A stretch of 6,395 nucleotides of DNA. Source: Flavobacteriales bacterium (GTDB taxonomy: Bacteria; Bacteroidota; Bacteroidia; Flavobacteriales; Flavobacteriaceae). The position numbers and the translations under genes are program-made. Below, in pieces: positions 1 to 6,297 of this stretch; within the stretch, counting starts at the first letter, position 1; each line of letters begins with the position of its first letter. Location of the stretch: assembly GCA_027031025.1 (NCBI GenBank), contig JALVEJ010000320.1:1-6395 (forward strand). The letters run 5' to 3'. Below the pieces are notes generated by a model that was not told the origin of the DNA, searched no databases, and worked only from the letters and a program-made list of their open reading frames with translations.

Positions 1-1643
1 TTGCTTCCTATGGCAACCAAACCCGAATAACCGGCTCCGCTGTATAAAGCTTGATAACCAAGCGCTGTATTATCCGAACCGGTTTCATTTAAAGCCAACG
101 CACTGCTACCTACGGCAGTATTGTTGTTGCCTGTAGAGTTGGTGAATAAAGCGGCATTACCGTTTGCCGTATTTTCGCTTCCGTGATTATTAGACGTTAA
201 AGCACTGTAACCGGTTGCAGTGTTGTAGTTTCCAGCGATGTTTGCCTTTAAGGCATCGGCTCCATTGGCAACATTTTGAACACCTGTTGTATTGTTGAGC
301 AAACTTTGATAACCAACAGCATTGTTGTATTGTCCTGTTGTGTTGCTATACAAAGCCGCTTGACCAATAGCGACATTATCAAAACCGGAAGTATTTGCGG
401 TTAAGGTTTGGTAGCCGATTGCCGTATTGCCGTAGCCGGTATTGTCCGCAGGGGTAGCGCTTCCCATAAGTGATTCATATCCGACGGCCGTATTGTAAGT
501 AATGATTCCGGTAGTTGTATTATTGGCATTTGCCATTGCGTTATAACCAACAGCTGTAGAACCACTATTGGCTTTGTTGGTATATAAACTACCATAACCG
601 ATTGCCGTGTTATAAGAACCGATTGTGTTGGCTGACAGAGCGCCACTTCCTGTAGCGGTGTTTTTTTGTCCGGACGTATTGGTTGCCATAGTGATGTAAC
701 CCACTGCTGTATTACCTGTTCCGGTGTTGTTAGAAGGGGTACTACTTCCTTGCAAGGATTGATAACCGATTGCCGTATTGGAAGTGATATAACCGGATGT
801 ATTGTTGTCTGCATTTTCCATAGCTTTATAACCAATGGCTGTAGAACCGCTATTGGCTGTATTGGTATATAAGCTGTAAGAACCCAAAGCAGTATTTCCA
901 TATCCGGTAATATTTTGATGTAAAGCATAAAAGCCTAAAGCTGTATTATGATTCCCTTTAGTATTTTCATACATGGCTTCTGTTCCTATCGCCGTATTGT
1001 ATAAGCCTTCCGTTCCGGTTGCGCCAATACCGTTTTTGTATAAGGCAAAATTACCTATGGCGACTAATCCTGAAAGACTTGTATTATAAGCCAAAGCTTG
1101 ATTACCAATAGCTGTATTATTTGATCCGGTTTCATTATAATATAAAGCCTGATTTCCTAAAGCAGTATTATTACTTCCCGATGCATTTGTATAAAGTGCT
1201 CTATATCCAAACCCTGAATTAGCGGATCCGCCTGTTCCGGAACTTAACACATCAGTTCCAACTCCGGTATTAAAGTAATTTAATGTGTTATTATTGTCCA
1301 TTTGTCCGGCATGATTTCCCAGATAAACACTTTCGTTATTTGTATGGCCATCGGATAAGTCGTCTATTTTTTGTGCGCCAGTGCCTGACAAACCCGTCCA
1401 ACTGATTCCGTCGTAATAATAAAATCCTTGCGTACCATCGGTTTGATAGATCAATAAACCCGTAGCGGGTGAAGCTATGGCGTTACGTTGGGCTTCTGTC
1501 ATGCGGGGAATGAGCATCCCCTTTTGTGTAGATTTGACTTCTAGCATAGCAGACCCATCAGGTGTGGTAGTGCCTATGCCTACTTGACTCGATACGGTTT
1601 GATAAGTCAATACCAAACCAATTATGTAAATGATTGTTTTCAT
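1..1643 (-). CDS. Secreted repeat protein with YadA-head-like NTAIGxxAL units (C-terminus outside window)
   Basis: Reading on the minus strand from the ATG at 1643 gives 547 uninterrupted codons up to the left edge, so the 3' end is missing. The start is firm: an in-frame TAA lies at 1656-1658 and the first residues form a signal peptide (MKTIIYIIGLVLTYQTVSSQ, probable cleavage after S19). Residues 21 to about 89 are the N-terminal module common in Bacteroidota surface and tail-fibre-like proteins (VGIGTTTPDGSAMLEV, then KGMLIPRMT, GLLIYQTDG and FYYYDGISW). From about residue 120 the protein is a string of roughly 24 units of the type N-T-A-[ILV]-G-x-x-[AS]-L, mostly spaced 14-24 residues apart, rich in Asn, Thr, Gly and Ala. 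This resembles the left-handed beta-roll head of YadA-type trimeric adhesins. Relatives often end in a peptidase S74 intramolecular chaperone domain, but the end cannot be seen here. Exported surface location is well supported; adhesion is inference. Confidence 0.88.
   Translation of the reverse strand, partial: MKTIIYIIGLVLTYQTVSSQVGIGTTTPDGSAMLEVKSTQKGMLIPRMTEAQRNAIASPATGLLIYQTDGTQGFYYYDGISWTGLSGTGAQKIDDLSDGHTNNESVYLGNHAGQMDNNNTLNYFNTGVGTDVLSSGTGGSANSGFGYRALYTNASGSNNTALGNQALYYNETGSNNTAIGNQALAYNTSLSGLVAIGNFALYKNGIGATGTEGLYNTAIGTEAMYENTKGNHNTALGFYALHQNITGYGNTALGSYSLYTNTANSGSTAIGYKAMENADNNTSGYITSNTAIGYQSLQGSSTPSNNTGTGNTAVGYITMATNTSGQKNTATGSGALSANTIGSYNTAIGYGSLYTNKANSGSTAVGYNAMANANNTTTGIITYNTAVGYESLMGSATPADNTGYGNTAIGYQTLTANTSGFDNVAIGQAALYSNTTGQYNNAVGYQSLLNNTTGVQNVANGADALKANIAGNYNTATGYSALTSNNHGSENTANGNAALFTNSTGNNNTAVGSSALALNETGSDNTALGYQALYSGAGYSGLVAIGS
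7..89 (-). repeat. Distant copy of the module at 1054-1136 (NETGS...SGLVAIG)
   Basis: This 83-bp stretch matches 1054-1136 at about 58 of 83 bases with no gap, an offset of 1047 bp (349 codons). Both encode NETGS, an NTA-x-G-x-QAL unit, a short variable stretch and SGLVAIG. The SGLVAIG element replaces the usual asparagine-led unit and occurs only at these two places in the window, which marks this as a real module copy and not just repeat-family background. Confidence 0.65.
327..896 (-). repeat. Tandem pair of 285-bp (95-residue) higher-order repeats inside the repeat protein
   Basis: Two adjacent blocks, 896-612 and 611-327 on the minus strand, each encode exactly 95 residues and align without gaps; by eye about 61 of 95 residues match. 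Each block starts with a unit ending SLYTN, followed by ANSGSTA, a GY-x-AM unit, an irregular insert around NTTTG/NNTSG, a GYxSL unit, a S-x-TP-x-x-NTG insert and two further units. Preserved irregular inserts in the same order show that a multi-unit block was duplicated, rather than single short units being added. The DNA has diverged, so this is not a recent slippage event. Confidence 0.8.
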
Positions 1644-1678
1644 GATGATATAGTTTTAGGTTATTATCTTTTTTTTAA

Positions 1679-1710
1679 AATTGACCCGGCATTGATTTGC
1701 CGGATCAATT
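1679..1710 (-). promoter_or_regulatory. Hairpin in the probable 5' leader of the repeat-protein gene
   Basis: Arms 1679-1691 (AATTGACCCGGCA) and 1698-1710 (TGCCGGATCAATT) pair over 13 bp with a single C/A mismatch around a 6-base loop. It is the strongest G/C stem in an A/T-rich intergenic region. It ends 36 bp upstream of the start codon at 1643. Read in the direction of that gene it is followed by TTTT and then an A-run, so the U-tract is short. It could be a leader attenuator, an mRNA-stabilising stem or, less likely, a DNA-level operator. The structure is seen; the role is unknown. Confidence 0.55.
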
Positions 1711-1795
1711 CAAACAACACAATAATTCGCAATGAATGGTAACCTTAATTATTATGAAAAAAACACCTTTTGACTATTGCGATTTATCAATATCC

Positions 1796-1803
1796 CAAAA
1801 CTA
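1796..1803 (-). promoter_or_regulatory. Putative -7 promoter element for the repeat-protein gene
   Basis: On the minus strand this reads TAGTTTTG, a perfect match to the Bacteroidota -7 consensus TAnnTTTG. Transcription would start near 1790, giving a leader of about 145 nt that contains the 1679-1710 hairpin. No TTG or TTTG -33 element lies at the normal 17-23 bp spacing, which would fit a promoter that needs an activator. An eight-base motif with two free positions can occur by chance in A/T-rich DNA. Confidence 0.4.
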
Positions 1804-1829
1804 TATCAGCACTTCTTTTAAGACTTTTG

Positions 1830-1862
1830 TTTTTTCGCCATAAAATGTTCTTTTTTTGCCAT
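1830..1862. promoter_or_regulatory. Candidate operator: direct repeat TTTTTTyGCCAT with 21-bp period
   Basis: TTTTTTCGCCAT at 1830-1841 and TTTTTTTGCCAT at 1851-1862 match at 11 of 12 bases and are offset by exactly 21 bp, two helical turns, so both face the same side of the DNA. A weaker copy, TTTTATGCCAG, lies at 1892-1902, 40 bp from the second. Relative to a start near 1790 on the minus strand, the two main boxes fall at about -40 to -72, where a class of activators including AraC-type regulators usually binds, often as direct repeats near this spacing. The divergent neighbour encodes a protein with an AraC domain. The binding role is inference; T-runs are common here, so GCCAT carries most of the information. 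Confidence 0.4.
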
Positions 1863-2032
1863 TCACCCGTAAAGATGAGTGTTTTGAAGAATTTTATGCC
1901 AGTTTTTTAAATAAAATCACCTTAAAGGGTAGTATCTTTTTAATGAAAAAAAGTCATATTTGCATAAAAAGTAACAAATGTCACCTGTTTTTTTAAGTTT
2001 CCGGTAGTTTAAAAAAGTAAAAAACGCTTCTT

Positions 2033-4780
2033 ATGTATAAATTTTATGTTTTTATCTTGATCTATTTTAGTAGTATTCAAAGCCAAATTTCACAATCAAA
2101 TCCCACAGGTCTTTCTAAAAAAATAAAGTTAAAGTTAGAACAAGCCAGATCTAAGCATCAGTTGGACTCGGCATTATATTATGTCAACCAAGCTATTAAT
2201 TTGTCAGAACAATCGGCTAATGATTCGTTGATTACTGGCACGTATTACAACAAACCGCTTTTATCGGCTATTCATGGCGATTTTAACCGGACTTTGGTTT
2301 ATTTAAAAGAATTTGATTCTGTTTTAAACAAACATTATCACCTATATTACGACTTTAGGCGTCAAACTTTATACGCTTATGCTTATGCCATGATAGACAA
2401 TGCCGATATGTCTTTGCAATACAATAAGAACAGTTTGGAAATGGCAAAAAAAAGCCATGATAGACGTTTATTGGCAGAAGCATATAACAATTTAGGAACA
2501 TCTTATAAAGACACCGGTCTAAATCGGGAAGCCCGTAAATTTTATAAACTCGCCGACTCTATTTACCTTCAATTAGCAGGGCACGGCACCTATACATTAT
2601 ATAATAATCTCTCACAAGTTGCCCAAAACTTTGAAGAAGCCCAAATGTATTCCGACAAAGCGTTTCATTTGCTTGACACAACCGATTTGCATGATTTGTC
2701 ATTGTTTTATTTGATCCGGTCGGATGCTTTTTTGCAACAAAAACATTATAATGAAAGCTTGGTAGCTGGCAAAAAAGCTTTTGATCTAGCCCGGGGCATT
2801 CAATATGAAATGATTATAAATGAAGCTGTTGCGCATCTTGGTAAAGATTATTTTTATCTCAACCAACCGGATTCTGCCATCATCTATTTAAAACAAAGCT
2901 TGCATTACGAAAAAACGAATTGGTCTAATAATATGGAAAACGCCCGGATGTTATCGAAAGCATATCAACAAAAAAAAGATTATAAAAACGCTTTGAAGTA
3001 TCACCAACTGTTTGTCCAATACCATGATTCTTTAAATTTTCAAGAATCTAAAAATAAATTAATTGAATTTAACATCAAATACGAAACTATTAAAAAAGAT
3101 AAAGAATTGGCTGATAAGCAACTTTTATTAAGCCAACAGCAAAGTCACATTAATCAGTTGTCCGCCATAGGGATTTTTGGCTTATTGGTTGTGTTGGCTG
3201 TATTTCAATGGTTTTTTTACAGACAAAAAAAGAAAAAAATATTGGTTGTTCAACAGTTAGAAAAAGCCCAAGAAATCAATGCTATGCGACATCAATTTTT
3301 GGGTAATATTGCTCATGAAATCAGGACACCATTGACTTTAATTTTGGGCAATATAGAATTGGCAATGGAAAATATACAATCCAAAAAGAAATTGCAACCA
3401 TATTTAAAATCTGCTAGAAATAATGCCAAACGGGTGATTGATGAAGCTAACCAAATATTAGAATTATTAAAATCCGACCAAAAGAAACACCGTTTAAAAC
3501 CGGTCAATATTTCTTTACGAGATACCATCAATCGAATGGTACTTTCCTTTAAATCATTGATGAATATGAAAAATCTGGAATTGGTATTTGACAATCAAAT
3601 TCCAGAATCGTTAAGCGTGGAAATAGATGTAGAAAAATTAGAAAAAATAATTAATAATCTTTTATCAAACGCCATAAAATATTCGTCGTCAGAAAGTCAA
3701 ATTGTCATTGAAGCATTGGTAAAAGAACAAAAGCTGATATTTAAAGTAAGAGATTTCGGACAAGGCATCAATGCATCTGAATTAGACAAAATTTTTGAAC
3801 GTTTTTACCAAACCAAAGCTGATAGAACGGTTGGCGGCATCGGTATCGGGTTGGCATTGGCTCAAGAGTTTGCCCAAATGATGCAAGGTCAAATAAAAGT
3901 CAGTAGCCAACCCGGTGAAGGCAGTTTGTTTGTATTGGAATTGCCCTTAAAAATACTTGAAAACCGGAACGCAGCAGCAAGCAAATCGGTTAAAAAAAGT
4001 AAAAATCTCGAAAACAAATCCTATCCGGAAACCGCCAAAAAGCAAAACATATTAATTGTGGAAGACAATCCGGAAATGAGTGCTTATTTGTCTGACTTAC
4101 TTTGCCCGTTTTTTAATTGCTATAAAGCTTTTGACGGCGAAGAAGCTTTAAAAATACTTAAAGCACAAAAAATAGATTTAATTACATCGGATATTATGAT
4201 GCCTAAGATGGACGGCATGTATTTTTTACAAGAATTGAAAAAGAACAAGGTTTGGGCGCATATTCCGGTCATTATGATTTCAGCCAAATCATTGGAAGAA
4301 GAAAAGCTCAAAGCTTTTGCTATCGGTATCAATGATTATATCATCAAACCATTTAGCAAAAACGAACTTTTGGCACGTATCAAAAACATTTTAAAAACCA
4401 AGCAACAATGGGAACAATGGCTGTTTAAAGAAAAGGAATTGATAGACGAAACCGGAGAGACTTATGATCAAAATTTTCTCGAAAAGCTCGAGAAATTAGT
4501 TTTGCAAAACTTGTCTGATGAAACTTATAAAATTGCTGATTTAGCCGGTCAAATGGGTTATAGTCAAAGGCAATTAACCCGGTTGGTCAAAAAATACACC
4601 GGTTTGAGTCCTGTGCAATATATTTTAGAGTTACGACTACAAAAAGCCTATGCTTATATCAAAAGTAAGCAATATAGTAATTTGTCAGATGTGCGTTTTA
4701 AAGTCGGGCTTAATTCTGCTTCCTATTTTAATAAGAAGTTTAAAGCACGCTTTGGGGTTTATCCGCGAGATTTGATATAA
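2033..4780 (+). CDS. Hybrid two-component regulator: periplasmic TPR sensor, histidine kinase, receiver, AraC domain
   Basis: This 915-residue protein carries a full phosphorelay in one chain. Residues 1-18 are a signal peptide or N-terminal anchor. Residues about 40-336 hold roughly six TPR helix pairs, the clearest at 147-180 (YNNLGTSYKDTG), 222-255, 262-296 and 303-336. A probable coiled coil (340-375) leads into one membrane span (about 377-397) followed by RQKKKK on the cytoplasmic side. The kinase has H428 in HEIRTPL, N546 in the N-box, DFGQGI (574-579), the F-box at 588-593 and GGIGIGLAL (601-609). The receiver (about 671-787) has acidic E677 and D678, phospho-acceptor D720, S750 and K772. 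The AraC-type double helix-turn-helix spans about 814-913. All key residues are intact. By topology the TPRs are periplasmic and probably sense a ligand or partner protein. The architecture is that of Bacteroidota HTCS regulators but with TPRs in place of beta-propeller sensor repeats. Its target is plausibly the divergent repeat-protein gene. The signal is unknown. Confidence 0.95.
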   Translation: MYKFYVFILIYFSSIQSQISQSNPTGLSKKIKLKLEQARSKHQLDSALYYVNQAINLSEQSANDSLITGTYYNKPLLSAIHGDFNRTLVYLKEFDSVLNKHYHLYYDFRRQTLYAYAYAMIDNADMSLQYNKNSLEMAKKSHDRRLLAEAYNNLGTSYKDTGLNREARKFYKLADSIYLQLAGHGTYTLYNNLSQVAQNFEEAQMYSDKAFHLLDTTDLHDLSLFYLIRSDAFLQQKHYNESLVAGKKAFDLARGIQYEMIINEAVAHLGKDYFYLNQPDSAIIYLKQSLHYEKTNWSNNMENARMLSKAYQQKKDYKNALKYHQLFVQYHDSLNFQESKNKLIEFNIKYETIKKDKELADKQLLLSQQQSHINQLSAIGIFGLLVVLAVFQWFFYRQKKKKILVVQQLEKAQEINAMRHQFLGNIAHEIRTPLTLILGNIELAMENIQSKKKLQPYLKSARNNAKRVIDEANQILELLKSDQKKHRLKPVNISLRDTINRMVLSFKSLMNMKNLELVFDNQIPESLSVEIDVEKLEKIINNLLSNAIKYSSSESQIVIEALVKEQKLIFKVRDFGQGINASELDKIFERFYQTKADRTVGGIGIGLALAQEFAQMMQGQIKVSSQPGEGSLFVLELPLKILENRNAAASKSVKKSKNLENKSYPETAKKQNILIVEDNPEMSAYLSDLLCPFFNCYKAFDGEEALKILKAQKIDLITSDIMMPKMDGMYFLQELKKNKVWAHIPVIMISAKSLEEEKLKAFAIGINDYIIKPFSKNELLARIKNILKTKQQWEQWLFKEKELIDETGETYDQNFLEKLEKLVLQNLSDETYKIADLAGQMGYSQRQLTRLVKKYTGLSPVQYILELRLQKAYAYIKSKQYSNLSDVRFKVGLNSASYFNKKFKARFGVYPRDLI

Positions 4781-4794
4781 TTTAATACAAATTT

Positions 4795-5760
4795 TTACTG
4801 TTTGGTTAAAAACACAAAATAATACATATAAATAATGTATAAAAGCAAATAAATACTACCTTTTATCCAACTGATTTTGTGTCGTGTAGGCAAAAGCGCT
4901 AATGGAATAATCAAAGCAGAAATGCCTAACATCCATAAAATATCGACATTGATAAGCTTTAAATTGTCAATATGAACAGGTTTGATCATGGCTGTCAATC
5001 CTAAAACCGAACCGATATTAAAAATGTTGGAGCCGACCAAATTTCCAAAAGATAAATCTTTCTCTTTTTTAAGCGCTGAGATGATAGAAGCTGCCAACTC
5101 AGGGATACTCGTGCCTATAGCCACGATACTGACACCGATAATACGTTCGCTTACACCAAGCTGTCTTGCCAATTCTTTAGCACCATCGACTAAAAACTCA
5201 GAACCTGCCCAAAGTGCCACCCCGCCAATTACCAACCAAATCAAAATTTTGAGCAAATTTGCGACAGCTGTATCCTCGTCTATTTCTTCAAGTTCATCCA
5301 AATCTATATCACCAGATTGTGAAGCATGTTTGAGTAAAACATATATAAATATAATAAGTAACACGAACAAAATCAAACCTTCAACAAAGCTTAAAATCAA
5401 ATCATTTTTTAAGAAAAAATACAGTAAGCCTGACAAAAGTAACATGGCAGGAATATTGTATTTATAAGAAACCCTTCGGATAAAAATAGGGGTTAAAATA
5501 GCGGTTGCGCCTAAGACTAAAGCCAAATTGGCAATATTGGAACCGACAACATTTCCGAGAGCTAATTCGGGCGACCCGTTCAGTGCCGCATTGATACTGA
5601 CTAATAATTCGGGTAAAGAAGTAGCAAATGACACCACGGTCATCCCGATTACGATACGCGAAAGCCGGAATTTTAAAGATAAGCCGACCGATGCACGCAC
5701 CAAATATTCACCGCCTACTACTAATAAAACCAATCCTAAAAGAATATAAAACAATGACAT
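4795..5760 (-). CDS. Sodium/calcium antiporter, CaCA family (YrbG-like)
   Basis: This 321-residue inner-membrane protein has about ten hydrophobic segments and the inverted duplication typical of cation/calcium exchangers. The first alpha repeat has GMTVVSFATSLPEL (39-52, with E51) and GNVVGSNIANLALVLG (69-84). The second has GVSIVAIGTSIPEL (209-222, with E221) and GNLVGSNIFNIGSVLG (239-254). The two glutamates and the GSN motifs form the ion site in the family. The halves are joined by an acidic cytoplasmic loop (about 148-164, DIDLDELEEIDED). Length matches E. coli YrbG-type members, which lack the large regulatory loop of eukaryotic exchangers. The likely reaction is exchange of Ca2+ for Na+ (or H+) across the inner membrane; ion specificity cannot be read from sequence. 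It ends 14 bp from the convergent regulator gene and lies 31 bp downstream of a small membrane-protein gene on the same strand, so co-transcription is likely. Confidence 0.93.
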   Translation of the reverse strand: MSLFYILLGLVLLVVGGEYLVRASVGLSLKFRLSRIVIGMTVVSFATSLPELLVSINAALNGSPELALGNVVGSNIANLALVLGATAILTPIFIRRVSYKYNIPAMLLLSGLLYFFLKNDLILSFVEGLILFVLLIIFIYVLLKHASQSGDIDLDELEEIDEDTAVANLLKILIWLVIGGVALWAGSEFLVDGAKELARQLGVSERIIGVSIVAIGTSIPELAASIISALKKEKDLSFGNLVGSNIFNIGSVLGLTAMIKPVHIDNLKLINVDILWMLGISALIIPLALLPTRHKISWIKGSIYLLLYIIYMYYFVFLTKQ

Positions 5761-5791
5761 ATTTTAATTTTTGCCAAAAATACAAATTAAA

Positions 5792-6088
5792 TTACTTTCG
5801 TTTCTTTTTACGGTTTATTTTTTCAGTTTTTGCCGCAACACTCAGTTTTTTATAACGCCGTTCCCGGTACCACCAAATAAAAGGTCCTAAAATCGTTACT
5901 CCGATTAATAAAGAGAAAAAGCCATAAATGATATCTTTTTGCGAAAAATGCCAATTCCAAGCAAAAACTTTGGAAAAAATGATGACAAAAATACCATAAG
6001 TTATGCCGGTAATTACAGAAAATTTTACAGCCCCCTGTTCACGACGTTTTTGCCAATATGCCATAAATCTTTTATCCGTTTCTTTCAT
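5792..6088 (-). CDS. Small two-span membrane protein of unknown function
   Basis: This 98-residue protein is not one I recognise. A charged N-terminus (MKETDKRFMAYWQKRREQG) is followed by two hydrophobic segments at about 22-43 and 54-73. It ends in a strongly basic cytoplasmic tail (WWYRERRYKK and a final NRKKKRK), which by the positive-inside rule puts both ends in the cytoplasm. There is no signal peptide, cysteine or obvious catalytic motif. The frame is likely real: the hydrophobic and charge pattern is coherent, a perfect -7 promoter element lies about 53 bp upstream, and the gene ends 31 bp before the start of the antiporter on the same strand. It may be a partner or bystander of the antiporter; nothing in the sequence decides this. 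Confidence 0.75.
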   Translation of the reverse strand: MKETDKRFMAYWQKRREQGAVKFSVITGITYGIFVIIFSKVFAWNWHFSQKDIIYGFFSLLIGVTILGPFIWWYRERRYKKLSVAAKTEKINRKKKRK

Positions 6089-6140
6089 AATTGATATTTT
6101 TTCCCTATTTTATTTAATTTGAAGCCTTCCAAAAGTTATA

Positions 6141-6148
6141 CAAATGTA
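6141..6148 (-). promoter_or_regulatory. Putative -7 promoter element for the small membrane protein and antiporter
   Basis: On the minus strand this reads TACATTTG, a perfect match to TAnnTTTG. It would give a leader of about 45 nt before the start at 6088 and could serve both minus-strand genes. No TTG or TTTG is found at the expected -33 distance, so the call rests on the -7 match and its position. Confidence 0.45.
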
Positions 6149-6233
6149 ATTATTATTTTGGATAACATACTTGAAAATCTGTTTCTTCTTTCACTACATA
6201 TACGAACAATTAACTTGTTGCATGGTTCAAGGC

Positions 6234-6266
6234 TTTGTGTAGTTCGAACAAATAAGCTTATCTTTG
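6234..6266 (+). promoter_or_regulatory. Putative promoter of the right-hand gene: TTTG-N21-TATCTTTG
   Basis: A -33 element TTTG (6234-6237) and a perfect -7 element TATCTTTG (6259-6266) are separated by 21 bp, within the 19-21 bp range of the Bacteroidota primary-sigma consensus. Transcription would begin near 6272, giving a leader of about 25 nt before the ATG at 6298. This is the best promoter match in the window. Confidence 0.6.
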
Positions 6267-6297
6267 TTTTCATAATATCATAAGGTAACAAAATCCA

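Larger units (their letters stand above)
1644..2032. other. Divergent intergenic region between the repeat protein and the hybrid regulator
   Basis: This 389-bp A/T-rich stretch contains no credible reading frame. Going left to right it holds an A-rich start-proximal leader for the minus-strand gene, a hairpin (1679-1710), a minus-strand -7 element (1796-1803), a 21-bp-period direct repeat (1830-1862) with a weaker third copy (1892-1902), and then the leader of the plus-strand regulator. No clear promoter for the regulator was found; the best site is CATATTTG at 1955-1962, one mismatch from TAnnTTTG and without a -33 partner. No RNA gene is recognisable. Confidence 0.8.

Noticed and set aside
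401..928. 175-codon open frame on the minus strand inside the repeat-protein gene
   Set aside because: It is a shifted frame of the repeat DNA. The frame from 1643 gives a signal peptide, the known N-terminal module and regular NTAIG units; this frame gives low-complexity sequence rich in Pro, Gln and Ile.
1..1643. Possible CRISPR-like or non-coding tandem repeat array
   Set aside because: The repeats are degenerate, vary in spacing and keep a reading frame, which is explained fully by a repetitive protein.
1955..1962. CATATTTG as a -7 element for the hybrid regulator
   Set aside because: It has one mismatch to TAnnTTTG in the conserved TA, and there is no TTG or TTTG at the right distance upstream. 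TATCTTTT at 1933-1940 is equally imperfect, so neither can be called.
1971..1984. Imperfect inverted repeat GTAAC-AAAT-GTCAC upstream of the regulator
   Set aside because: The arms are only five bases with one mismatch, which is expected by chance in a region of this size.
4781..4812. Bidirectional terminator between the convergent regulator and antiporter genes
   Set aside because: Only a short all-A/T inverted repeat (TTTTTA at 4792-4797 and TAAAAA at 4807-4812) is present, partly inside the antiporter coding region, with no G/C stem.
4982..5467. 161-codon plus-strand open frame opposite the antiporter gene
   Set aside because: It is a shadow of the antiporter: the minus-strand product has both alpha repeats and membrane segments, whereas this frame has no coherent domain.
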